64,000 nt of DNA from Flavobacteriales bacterium (GTDB lineage Bacteria > Bacteroidota > Bacteroidia > Flavobacteriales_F > PHOS-HE28): assembly GCA_020635695.1 (NCBI GenBank), contig JACJZH010000004.1, positions 310,001 to 374,000 on the forward strand, written 5' to 3'. This document shows, piece after piece, positions 34,212 through 42,304 of this stretch (positions within the stretch are counted from its first letter, which is position 1; the number at the start of each line of letters is the position of its first letter). Both the position numbers and the translations under genes were made by a program. Below the pieces are notes generated by a model that was not told the origin of the DNA, made no database searches, and saw only the letters and a program-made list of their open reading frames with translations.

Positions 34212-34621
34212 AGCAGCTCAAGTTCATCCTGCTGGGGGTCTTCTTCGGCATCCTCTTCACCAAGTCGGAGGTCATCAGCTGGTACCGGATCCAGGAGATG
34301 TTCCGCTTCCAGAGCTTCCACATGTACGGCATCATCGGCAGCGCGGTGGTGCTGGGCGCGCTGGGCACCGCGCTGATCAAGCGCTGGCGGCTGAAGGACC
34401 TGTACGGGAACCGCATCGTGCTGCAGGACAAGGCCCGCACGTGGCCCCGTTACCTGATCGGTGGCACCATCTTCGGCCTGGGCTGGGCGCTCACCGGAGC
34501 CTGTCCGGGACCGATGTTCGCGCTGGTGGGCGCAGGCCATCCGGTGTTCCTGGTGGTCATCGTCAGCGCCATCGCGGGCACCTGGGCCTATGGGGCGCTG
34601 CGCGACAAGCTGCCGCACTGA
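34208..34621 (+). CDS. YeeE/YedE partner (DUF6691-type), C-terminal half
   Basis: A 137-aa membrane protein starting with GTG and reading KQLKFILLGVFFGILFTKSE. IFGLGWALTGACPGPMFALV holds the second conserved Cys of the sulfur-transport fold. It pairs with the preceding gene to build one transporter. The GTG overlaps the previous stop as GTGA, which fixes this start. Confidence 0.87.
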   Translation: MKQLKFILLGVFFGILFTKSEVISWYRIQEMFRFQSFHMYGIIGSAVVLGALGTALIKRWRLKDLYGNRIVLQDKARTWPRYLIGGTIFGLGWALTGACPGPMFALVGAGHPVFLVVIVSAIAGTWAYGALRDKLPH

Positions 34622-34645
34622 GCCGGCCTACCTTCGTACCACGCC

Positions 34646-34903
34646 ATGGAGGAGACCTACTGCCAGAGCTGCGGCATGCCGCTGAGCGCCGACCCCCGCG
34701 GTGGCGGCACCGAGGCGGACGGCCGCCGCAACCGGAAGTATTGCAGCCACTGCTACCAACGCGGCCGCTTCCCCGACGGCTACACCAGCGCCAGGGAGAT
34801 GCAGCGATTCCTCCGGAAGAAGTTGAAGGAGCAGGGCTTCGGCCCCCTGAAGCGCTGGTTCCTGACACGCCACATCCCCACCTTGGAACGATGGCGGAGT
34901 TGA
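34646..34903 (+). CDS. Putative zinc-ribbon protein
   Basis: An 85-aa protein with two CxxC knuckles, YCQSCGMPL and KYCSHCYQRG, which match the putative zinc-ribbon family seen as small stand-alone proteins. The C-terminal half is basic and helical. A TACCTTCG -7-like element at 34629-34636 precedes it. It overlaps the thioesterase start by 13 bases. Target unknown. Confidence 0.8.
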   Translation: MEETYCQSCGMPLSADPRGGGTEADGRRNRKYCSHCYQRGRFPDGYTSAREMQRFLRKKLKEQGFGPLKRWFLTRHIPTLERWRS

Positions 34904-35340
34904 AGCCCCCCTTCCGGCAGCCCGTGGTGCTTCGCTGGGCCGACATCGACGCCAACTTCCACCTGCGGCACAGCGTGTACTACGACCTGTGCGCCCAGCA
35001 GCGCATGGACGTGCTGGCCGAGGTGGGCCTCACCATGGCCGACATGCAGCGCGAACGCTTCGGGCCCATCCTGTTCCGGGAGGAATGCGTTTTCCGCCGC
35101 GAGATCAAGCTGGGCGATCCCGTGTTCCTGGAAGTGGCGATCCACCACCTGAGCCGCGACCACCGAAAGTTCGGCTTCGTGCACCGCTTCGTGTCCGCCG
35201 ATGAGGACCTGCTCGCCACCCTCACCGTGGAAGGTGCCTGGATGGACGCGGTGAAGCGCAAGCTGACGGTACCTCCGGACGCCGCCGTGCAGGCCGTGGA
35301 CCGGCTGCCCCACAGCCCGGACTTCAGCTGGTTGGACTGA
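34891..35340 (+). CDS. Acyl-CoA thioesterase-like (hotdog fold)
   Basis: A 149-aa 4HBT-type hotdog protein. LRWADIDANFHLRHSVYYDL is the active-site region with Asp and His of YbgC/FatM-like enzymes. FREECVFRREIKLGDPVFLE and GFVHRFVSADEDLLATLTVE are later strands. It hydrolyses an acyl-CoA; chain specificity is unknown. Its 3' end overlaps the convergent HTTM gene by 17 bases. Confidence 0.82.
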   Translation: MAELKPPFRQPVVLRWADIDANFHLRHSVYYDLCAQQRMDVLAEVGLTMADMQRERFGPILFREECVFRREIKLGDPVFLEVAIHHLSRDHRKFGFVHRFVSADEDLLATLTVEGAWMDAVKRKLTVPPDAAVQAVDRLPHSPDFSWLD

Positions 35341-36133
35341 GCCGGCGCACCGCTGCGCGTGGTGCCTCCAGGATCGTTCGTGCAGTGCCCTCGGGAAGCC
35401 AGAGCGCATAGGCCACCAGGAAGGCGGCACCCATCTCGGGTATACCGAGCAGCATTCCCGTGGACACATGGAAGACCACGCCGCCGGCAAGGAACAGGCT
35501 CCTCGTGAACGGCCACCAGACCGCCAAGGGGAACAGCGCCTGGAACGCGAGCGTGGCCCAGGTGAACACCCTGGCCAGCACCGGCAGACCTGCCAGCCAG
35601 CCCAGCGACCAGGCTGGATCGGAGGCCACCTGCGAAAGCGCGGAGCCATCCAGCCAGGCATGGCCTTGCAGCTTGTGGAGCGTCGTGGCCAGGTAGGCCA
35701 GCAGCAGTTGGAAGCGAACGATGTGGAAGGCCGTGGTGCGTGCCAGAAGGAAGCGTGACCGGTCCGGCAGCGCGAGCCCGATGTTCCAGAACAGGAGGTT
35801 GGCCATTAGTTGATGACCTCCCGTGGACGTGGGCCAGGCGGCGTTCATCCAAGCCACGAACAGCCACCAAAGGATCGCGCTGCGCCACCAGCTTGGACGG
35901 GCGAACAGCCCCCCGACCGCCAGCATCGCCAGCAGGCCATTGCCCAGGTACACACCACCCGCAGGCAGGTGATGGTAGGGGTCCAGCAGACCCGCCGCCC
36001 AGGTGCCCGTCAGCACGGAACGTCCAGCCTCGTTGGTCCAGAGCACGTCCGCATCAGGAAGCTGCAGGGCCAAGGCAAGCAGCACCCAGGCGTGGGCCAG
36101 CCGGTGGAAGAGCAGCGTGCGGTCCGTGATCAT
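35324..36133 (-). CDS. HTTM-like polytopic membrane protein
   Basis: A 269-aa membrane protein with about six helices. FHIVRFQLLLAYLATTLHKL and HAWLDGSALSQVASDPAW match the horizontally transferred transmembrane (HTTM) family, related to vitamin-K-dependent gamma-carboxylase membrane domains. The enzymatic C-terminal part of true carboxylases is missing. The start at 36133 overlaps the upstream gene (ATGA). The two probably form one unit. Function is unknown. Confidence 0.7.
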   Translation of the reverse strand: MITDRTLLFHRLAHAWVLLALALQLPDADVLWTNEAGRSVLTGTWAAGLLDPYHHLPAGGVYLGNGLLAMLAVGGLFARPSWWRSAILWWLFVAWMNAAWPTSTGGHQLMANLLFWNIGLALPDRSRFLLARTTAFHIVRFQLLLAYLATTLHKLQGHAWLDGSALSQVASDPAWSLGWLAGLPVLARVFTWATLAFQALFPLAVWWPFTRSLFLAGGVVFHVSTGMLLGIPEMGAAFLVAYALWLPEGTARTILEAPRAAVRRLSPTS

Positions 36134-36558
36134 GGCCGATCGGCTTGCACAGGGCGTTCCTGCGGTGCGCGGTCCGGCAGGCAGGCCTCGCGGAGCCCGA
36201 GCCCACCCGTGGAATGTCCCGTCAGCTGCTCCACCCACGCGGCGAGTTCCACAGGGACCACGCAAGTGTCGGCACCCGGGCCACAACCGGACAGCGCCTG
36301 AGCATGCCGGCAGAGCCCGTTCAACGCACGTGCGCGAACCAGTCCCGGGGGTATGCGCCCGGGGACCGACCAATCACACGAGCAGGCCGGCGGGTCCGGG
36401 GCGAACAAGCCCCACCACTGATGGAACAGCGGCCGGGCATAGGCCTGCCCGATCACATGGGCACGCTCAGGAACCATCCCCGTGGGCAGCACGTAGGCGG
36501 CCAGCAGCAGGGTGTGCCCGAGGGCCAGGGCCATGGCCAGGCGGTGGCGGCGGTCCAT
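36130..36558 (-). CDS. Hypothetical membrane-anchored protein, partner of the HTTM gene
   Basis: A 142-aa protein with one N-terminal helix (LAMALALGHTLLLAAYVLPT) and the motif FHQWWGLFAPDPPACSCDW. A similar WxLFAPDP motif occurs in proteins encoded next to HTTM genes in Bacteroidota (DUF5819-like). Several Cys follow (CSC, C, CGPG, TC, C), suggesting disulfides outside the membrane. Start chosen at 36558; an earlier Met at 36603 lacks features. Confidence 0.6.
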   Translation of the reverse strand: MDRRHRLAMALALGHTLLLAAYVLPTGMVPERAHVIGQAYARPLFHQWWGLFAPDPPACSCDWSVPGRIPPGLVRARALNGLCRHAQALSGCGPGADTCVVPVELAAWVEQLTGHSTGGLGLREACLPDRAPQERPVQADRP

Positions 36559-36626
36559 GGCGGAAGGTAGCGCGGGCCTGCGTTCCGTCACCTGCGCGTC
36601 CACCGGTGCGGGGTAACTTCGGCCCC

Positions 36627-37907
36627 ATGCCTGTGATCGAAGCGAACGACCCCTCCCTGCAAAGCTGGGCCGAAGTGCCGGCGGACAGCGATTTCCCCAT
36701 CCAGAACCTGCCGCTGGGCATCTTCAGCACCGCCGACCGCAGCGCGCGGGTGGGCACCCGCATCGGCGACCGGGTGGTGGACCTGGCCGTGCTGGCCGAC
36801 GCGGGTCTGCTCAACGGACTGGACATCGACCTGGCCTGCTACAAGAGCTGCGTGCTGAACAGCCTGATGCGGCATGGCAAACAGGGCACCCGGCGCCTTC
36901 GCGCACGACTGAGCCATCTGCTGCATGCGGACAACCCCGAGCTGCGGGACAACCCCGACCTGCGCACCCAGGCGCTCGTGAGCGCGGACCATGTGATCAT
37001 GCACCTGCCGGTGAACGTGGGCGACTACACCGACTTCTACAGCAGCCGTGAACATGCCACCAACGTGGGCACCATGTTCCGCGACCCGAAGAACGCCCTG
37101 CTGCCGAACTGGCTGCACCTGCCGGTGGGCTACCACGGCCGGGCCAGCAGCATCATCCCCAGCGGGCAGCCCGTGCACCGGCCCATGGGGCAGACGCGCC
37201 CGGACCCCGAGGCACCACCGGTCTTCGGTCCTTCGCGCAGGCTCGACTTCGAACTGGAGATGGCCTTCATCACCTATTCGGGCAAGCCATTGGGTGAACG
37301 GATCAGCCTGGACGAGGCCGAGGAGCACATCTTCGGACTGGTGCTCTTCAACGACTGGAGCGCGCGCGACATGCAGACCTGGGAGTACGTGCCGCTGGGT
37401 CCCTTCCTGGCCAAGAACTTCGCCAGCAGCATCAGCACCTGGGTGGTGACCTTGGATGCGCTGGAACCGTTCCGCACCAGCGGCCCGGCACAGGACCCGA
37501 CGCCCCTGCCCTACCTGCATCAGGAAGCCCCTCACAACTTCGACATCGACCTGGAGGTCGCCATAGCACCGGAGCATGCCGGGGAGACCGTGGTCTGCCG
37601 GAGCAACACCAAGTACCTGTACTGGAGCATGGCCCAGCAGCTGGCCCACCACACCGTGAACGGATGCAACATCCGCAGCGGCGACATGATGGCCAGCGGC
37701 ACCATCAGCGGCCCCGAGGCGAGCAGCTATGGCAGCATGCTGGAGCTGGCCTGGAAGGGCACCAAGCCCCTGAAGATGAGCGATGGCAGCGACCGCAGTT
37801 TCATCCAGGACGGTGATACCGTGGTGATGCGCGGTCATGCGCAGAAGGACGGAGTGCGCGTGGGATTCGGCGAGGTGCGGGCCAAGGTGCTGCCCCCGCA
37901 CGCCTGA
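36627..37907 (+). CDS. fahA: Fumarylacetoacetase
   Basis: Last enzyme of tyrosine catabolism; it splits fumarylacetoacetate into fumarate and acetoacetate. The 426-aa length is typical. Key blocks are DYTDFYSSREHATNVGTMFR, YHGRASSIIPSG, LDFELEMAFI and DWSARDMQTWEYVPLGPF. The C-terminal SGTISGPEASSYGSMLELAW completes the fold. TAACTTCG at 36614-36621 lies 5 bases before the ATG. Other tyrosine catabolic genes are not in the window. Confidence 0.96.
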   Translation: MPVIEANDPSLQSWAEVPADSDFPIQNLPLGIFSTADRSARVGTRIGDRVVDLAVLADAGLLNGLDIDLACYKSCVLNSLMRHGKQGTRRLRARLSHLLHADNPELRDNPDLRTQALVSADHVIMHLPVNVGDYTDFYSSREHATNVGTMFRDPKNALLPNWLHLPVGYHGRASSIIPSGQPVHRPMGQTRPDPEAPPVFGPSRRLDFELEMAFITYSGKPLGERISLDEAEEHIFGLVLFNDWSARDMQTWEYVPLGPFLAKNFASSISTWVVTLDALEPFRTSGPAQDPTPLPYLHQEAPHNFDIDLEVAIAPEHAGETVVCRSNTKYLYWSMAQQLAHHTVNGCNIRSGDMMASGTISGPEASSYGSMLELAWKGTKPLKMSDGSDRSFIQDGDTVVMRGHAQKDGVRVGFGEVRAKVLPPHA

Positions 37908-37938
37908 AACGGCCGGTGATCGGCGTATTTTTACGGGA

Positions 37939-40176
37939 ATGGCGAACGGAGCGGTGGCCACGGACAAGGCCGGTGTGCGGGTGGACCCGGAGCGCGAGAA
38001 GGAGGAGATCCTGAACCGCTATCGCGGGCTGTTGCGTGCCATCCGGGGAAGACGCAGTCCGGAGGACACCCGCCAGATCCGCAAGGCCTTCAACCTGGCC
38101 GTGGAGGCCCACAAGGACCAGCGGCGCAAGAGCGGGGAACCCTACATCTACCACCCGATCGCCGTGGCGCGGATCTGTGCCGAGGAGATCGGCCTCGGGG
38201 CCACCGGCGTGGTGGCCGCCCTGCTGCACGACACCGTCGAGGACACCGACCTCACGCTCGACGACATCCGCGACCTCTTCGGCCCCACCGTCGCCACCAT
38301 CATCGACGGGCTCACCAAGATCGGCGGCATGCAGTTCCAGACGGACAGCCTGCAGGCCGAGAACTTCCGCAAGGTGCTCCTCACCCTGAGCGAGGACATC
38401 CGGGTGATCCTGATCAAGATGGCCGACCGGCTGCACAACATGCGCACGCTGGACAGCATGGCGCGCGACAAGCAGCTGAAGATCGCCAGTGAGACGCTCT
38501 TCCTCTACGCGCCGCTCGCACACCGGCTGGGCCTCTACTCCATCAAGACCGAACTGGAGGACCTTGCGCTGAAGTTCAAGGAGCCGGCCATCTATGAGGA
38601 GATCGCGCTGAAGCTCAAGAAGGGCGAGGCCGTGCGGCGGCGCTTCATCAGCCGCTTCATCCTGCCCATCCGGGAGGCCCTGGACCGCGAGGGCTTCGAG
38701 TACACCATCAAGGGCCGGCCCAAGAGCATCCACAGCATCTACAACAAGATGCTGAAGAAGCATGTGAGCTTCGAGGAGGTCTACGACGTCTTCGCCATCC
38801 GCATCATCATCGAGAGCAGGCCGGAGAACGAGAAGGCCGATTGCTGGAAGGTGTACTCGGTGGTCACCGACTTCTATCAGCCCAACCCCGACCGGCTCCG
38901 CGACTGGATCAGCATACCGAAGGTGAACGGCTATGAGAGCCTGCACACCACGGTGATGAGCCCCGGCGGACGCTGGGTGGAAGTACAGATCCGCACCAGC
39001 CGCATGGACGAGGTGGCCGAGATGGGGCTCGCGGCGCACTATCGCTACAAGGATGACGAGGAGCATGCCTCCGCCCTGGACACCTGGCTCACGCGCGTGC
39101 GGGAGGTGCTCGAGGACGTCGGCAGCAGCGCGGTGGACTTCGTGCACGACTTCAAACTGGACCTGTTCAGCGATGAGATCGTCGTGTTCACTCCCAAGGG
39201 CGAGATGCGGAACCTGCCCACCGGCGCCACCGCCCTCGACTTCGCCTTCGAGATCCACACCCAGGTGGGCCGCCAGTGCATCGGCGCCAAGGTGAACCAC
39301 CGGCTGGTGCCCCTGAGCCAGCCCCTGAAGAGCGGGGACCAGATCGAGATCATCACCTCCAAAAAGCAGCAGCCCAAGGAGGACTGGCTCAACTTCGTCA
39401 TCACCGGCAAGGCGCGCAACCGCATCAAGCAGTCGCTGCGCGAACAGAAGCGCAAGCTCGCCGTGGTGGGGCGCGACATGGTGCAGCGTCAATTCCGCAA
39501 GTGGGGGGCCAAGGCCGACGACCAGAACATCCAGGCGCTCGTGGACCACTTCCGGGCCAACTCCGTCACCGACCTCCACTATCAGGTGGCCCGCGGCCGC
39601 TACGACCTGGAAGCGCTGGAAAAACCTTCGCTGCGGGGCGGGCGGATCGTACTGCCCAAACGCAAGGCCTCATCGGAGGACCGGTCGCTGGAGGAGGTGG
39701 TGCGCGAGATCCGTGGCGGTGACCAGAGCGCCCTGTTGATCGGGGACGACCTGCAGAAGATCGATTACAAGCTCAGCCCCTGCTGCAACCCGATCCCGGG
39801 CGACGACGTGTTCGGCTTCATCACCATCAACGACGGCATCAAGATCCACCGCGTGAACTGCCCCAACGCCGTGCAGCTCATGAGCAACTTCGCCTACCGC
39901 ATCGTGAAGGCACGCTGGAAGGGCAAGGACACCGTGGAGTTCCTGGCCGGCATCAAGTTCAGCGGCATCGACGACGTGGGCCTGGTGAACAAGATCACCT
40001 CCATCATCAGCCACGAGCACAACGTGAACATGCGGGCCATCAGCTTCGAGAGCCACGACGGCATCTTCGAGGGCAAGGTGATGGCCTTCGTGCACGACAC
40101 CGATCACCTGGACGTGCTGATGGACAAACTGCGCCGGGTGAACGGCGTGCGGTCGGTGGAACGGGTGGACCACTGA
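37939..40176 (+). CDS. RelA/SpoT bifunctional (p)ppGpp synthetase/hydrolase
   Basis: A 745-aa protein. The HD hydrolase domain has His72 (YIYHPIAVA) and HD at residues 97-98 (LLHDTVEDTD), so hydrolase activity is likely intact. The synthetase domain spans about residues 240-370 (FEYTIKGRPKSIHSIYNKML, EVYDVFAIRIII). TGS is near residues 405-465 (VFTPKGEMRNLPTGATALDF), and ACT is at the end (NKITSIISHEHNVNMRAISF). It controls the stringent response. TATTTTTA at 37926-37933 lies 5 bases before the ATG. The frame is open above, but the promoter position supports 37939. Confidence 0.95.
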   Translation: MANGAVATDKAGVRVDPEREKEEILNRYRGLLRAIRGRRSPEDTRQIRKAFNLAVEAHKDQRRKSGEPYIYHPIAVARICAEEIGLGATGVVAALLHDTVEDTDLTLDDIRDLFGPTVATIIDGLTKIGGMQFQTDSLQAENFRKVLLTLSEDIRVILIKMADRLHNMRTLDSMARDKQLKIASETLFLYAPLAHRLGLYSIKTELEDLALKFKEPAIYEEIALKLKKGEAVRRRFISRFILPIREALDREGFEYTIKGRPKSIHSIYNKMLKKHVSFEEVYDVFAIRIIIESRPENEKADCWKVYSVVTDFYQPNPDRLRDWISIPKVNGYESLHTTVMSPGGRWVEVQIRTSRMDEVAEMGLAAHYRYKDDEEHASALDTWLTRVREVLEDVGSSAVDFVHDFKLDLFSDEIVVFTPKGEMRNLPTGATALDFAFEIHTQVGRQCIGAKVNHRLVPLSQPLKSGDQIEIITSKKQQPKEDWLNFVITGKARNRIKQSLREQKRKLAVVGRDMVQRQFRKWGAKADDQNIQALVDHFRANSVTDLHYQVARGRYDLEALEKPSLRGGRIVLPKRKASSEDRSLEEVVREIRGGDQSALLIGDDLQKIDYKLSPCCNPIPGDDVFGFITINDGIKIHRVNCPNAVQLMSNFAYRIVKARWKGKDTVEFLAGIKFSGIDDVGLVNKITSIISHEHNVNMRAISFESHDGIFEGKVMAFVHDTDHLDVLMDKLRRVNGVRSVERVDH

Positions 40177-40195
40177 TCAGCGCCTCGCGGCGCGC

Positions 40196-40203
40196 TACCT
40201 TTG
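40196..40203 (+). promoter_or_regulatory. -7 element TACCTTTG upstream of the Fur-family gene
   Basis: An exact TAnnTTTG match 7 bases before the ATG at 40211, implying a leaderless or nearly leaderless transcript for the fur-STAS-purA run. Confidence 0.6.
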
Positions 40204-40210
40204 CGGTGCC

Positions 40211-40672
40211 ATGTCCGCCACCGACCTGAAGGACAACGTGCGCCGGATCTTCACCGAGCACCTGGAGCGCAACGGTCACCGCAAGACCCCCGAGCGCTTC
40301 GCCATCCTGAGCGAGGTGTACGACCAGGAGGGGCACTTCGACATCGAGCGCCTCTATGCGCGGATGAAGCAGAAGAACTACCGCGTGAGCCGGGCCACCC
40401 TCTACAACACCATGGACCTGCTGATGCAATGTGAGCTGGTCCGCCGACATCGTTTCGGGGGTGCTCAGGCCCAGTACGAGAAAAGCCATGCCTACCGGCA
40501 GCACGACCACATGATCTGCACCGATTGCGGACGTGTGCTGGAGTTCTGCGACCCCCGCATCCAGCAGATCCGCGATACCGTGGCCGAGGTCACCGGTTTC
40601 GCGGTTCAGCACCATGCGTTGCATCTTTACGGTCGCTGTCCGGAGTGCCAGTCCAGAAAAGAACGTCCATGA
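40211..40672 (+). CDS. Fur-family transcriptional regulator
   Basis: A 153-aa metal-dependent repressor. The winged helix is at KTPERFAILSEVYDQEGHFD to YRVSRATLYNTMDLL. The dimerisation domain has the regulatory HDH region (YRQHDHMICTDCG). The structural zinc site has four Cys: 103, 106, 143 and 146 (CTDC and CPEC). Whether it senses Fe, Zn or peroxide cannot be decided from sequence. It overlaps the STAS gene by 4 bases. Confidence 0.92.
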   Translation: MSATDLKDNVRRIFTEHLERNGHRKTPERFAILSEVYDQEGHFDIERLYARMKQKNYRVSRATLYNTMDLLMQCELVRRHRFGGAQAQYEKSHAYRQHDHMICTDCGRVLEFCDPRIQQIRDTVAEVTGFAVQHHALHLYGRCPECQSRKERP

Positions 40673-41028
40673 CCGACCGCCCGACCTTCGACCTGCAGGT
40701 GTCCCAACAAGCAGGCATCCATGTGTTCAACCTCTCCGGACGCCTGATGGACCAGCAGCAGGCCGACCGCCTGATGGAGGCCTTGGACGATGCGCTCGCC
40801 GGCGAGGAACACCGCGTGGTGCTGGACCTCTCGCAGCTCCAGTACATGAACAGCACCGGGCTCAACATCCTGATCAACCTCCTGACCCGCACGCGGAACG
40901 CAGGGGGGGACGTGGTGATCGCCGGGGTCTCCCAGAGCGTACGTCAGCTCTTCCTCGTCACCAAGCTCGATTCCGTCTTCACCATCACCGACAACGTGGA
41001 CGAGGCCCTGGCCCGCGTCCGCGCCTGA
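40669..41028 (+). CDS. STAS-domain anti-sigma factor antagonist-like protein
   Basis: A 119-aa single STAS domain. LDLSQLQYMNSTGLNILINL contains the conserved Ser that is phosphorylated in SpoIIAA/RsbV-type proteins (MNSTGL). No kinase or phosphatase partner is adjacent. It sits between a Fur-family gene and purA, with 4-base overlap to the former and 4-base gap to the latter. A distant link to the SiaC gene at 47272 is possible, because SiaC acts in partner-switching systems, but this is speculation. Confidence 0.88.
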   Translation: MTDRPTFDLQVSQQAGIHVFNLSGRLMDQQQADRLMEALDDALAGEEHRVVLDLSQLQYMNSTGLNILINLLTRTRNAGGDVVIAGVSQSVRQLFLVTKLDSVFTITDNVDEALARVRA

Positions 41029-41032
41029 ACGC

Positions 41033-42301
41033 ATGCGACAGCAGGTGGACGTGCTCCTGGGCGCCCAATGGGGCGACGAGGGCAAGGGGAAGGTCGTTGA
41101 CGTGGTCGCGCCCGACTACCAGGTGATCGCGCGCTTCCAGGGCGGGCCCAATGCCGGGCATACCCTGCTCTTCGAAGGGCGCAAGCATGTCCTGCACACC
41201 ATACCCAGCGGCGTGTTCCGCCCGGGCACGAAGAACCTGGTCGGCAACGGCGTGGTCATCGACCCGGTGATCTTCCTCCGTGAACTGAAGGCCCTGGAGG
41301 AGGAGGGTGTCGACACCGCCGAGGCCATCCTCCTGAGCCGCCGGGCCCACCTGATCCTGCCCACGCACCGGGCGCTCGACGCCGCCAGCGAGGCCGAGAA
41401 AGGCAAGTCGAAGATCGGCAGCACGCTGAAGGGCATCGGGCCCACCTACATGGACAAGACCGGCCGCAACGGCCTGCGCGTGGGCGACCTCGAACGCGGC
41501 GACCTGCGCACGTTGTACGATGGGCTGAAGCGCAAGCACGAACGCCTGCTCGGACTCTACGGCGACCTGCCCGACCTCCGGGAGGCCGAGGAGGAATGGA
41601 TGGACGCCGTCCGGCAGCTCGAACGCATTCCCCGGGTGGATTGCGAGCACTACCTGGACGAGGCCCTGCGCGAGGGTCGTTCCATCCTGGCCGAGGGTGC
41701 CCAGGGCACGCTGCTCGACATCGACTACGGCACCTATCCCTTCGTCACCAGCAGCAATACGATCAGTGCCGGGGCCTGCACCGGGCTGGGCATCCCCCCC
41801 ACCCGCATCGGCCGCGTGATCGGCATCTTCAAGGCCTACTGCACCCGCGTGGGCAGCGGCCCCTTCCCCACCGAACTGCACGACGACATCGGTGAGCGCA
41901 TGCGCCAGGCCGGCCACGAGTTCGGCAGCACCACCGGGCGTCCGCGGCGTTGTGGGTGGCTGGACCTGCCCGCCCTGCGCTTCGCCGTGATGGTGAACGG
42001 GATCAGCGAACTGGCCATGATGAAGGCCGATGTGCTCAATGACTTCGGCACCATCCGGGTGTGTACCGGGTACCGCGTGAACGGTTCCCTGACCGACCGC
42101 ATGCCCTACACCCTGACCGACGACGTGGAGGCCGTTTACGAGGACCTTCCCGGCTGGGGCGACACCGCCGCCGGCATTCCTGCTGAACTGGAGGCCTACA
42201 TCCTGCGCATCGAGAACGCGGTGGGCGTGCCCGTGAAGCTGGTCTCCACCGGCCCGGACCGCGCACAGACCATCCTCCGCGCACCAGGCGTCACTGCCTG
42301 A
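41033..42301 (+). CDS. purA: Adenylosuccinate synthetase
   Basis: Catalyses GTP-dependent conversion of IMP and aspartate to adenylosuccinate in AMP synthesis. The 422-aa protein has the GTP loop GAQWGDEGKGKVVD, FQGGPNAGHTL with catalytic His, SSNTISAGACTGLGI and EFGSTTGRPRRCGWLDL, all diagnostic. Full length. It lies 4 bases downstream of the STAS gene and 3 bases upstream of the RNA methyltransferase, so it is probably within one operon from 40211 to 43615. Confidence 0.97.
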   Translation: MRQQVDVLLGAQWGDEGKGKVVDVVAPDYQVIARFQGGPNAGHTLLFEGRKHVLHTIPSGVFRPGTKNLVGNGVVIDPVIFLRELKALEEEGVDTAEAILLSRRAHLILPTHRALDAASEAEKGKSKIGSTLKGIGPTYMDKTGRNGLRVGDLERGDLRTLYDGLKRKHERLLGLYGDLPDLREAEEEWMDAVRQLERIPRVDCEHYLDEALREGRSILAEGAQGTLLDIDYGTYPFVTSSNTISAGACTGLGIPPTRIGRVIGIFKAYCTRVGSGPFPTELHDDIGERMRQAGHEFGSTTGRPRRCGWLDLPALRFAVMVNGISELAMMKADVLNDFGTIRVCTGYRVNGSLTDRMPYTLTDDVEAVYEDLPGWGDTAAGIPAELEAYILRIENAVGVPVKLVSTGPDRAQTILRAPGVTA

Positions 42302-42304
42302 GCC

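Noticed and set aside
36588..39579. Long minus-strand frames opposite fahA and relA/spoT
   Set aside because: Antisense shadows of two clear plus-strand enzymes.
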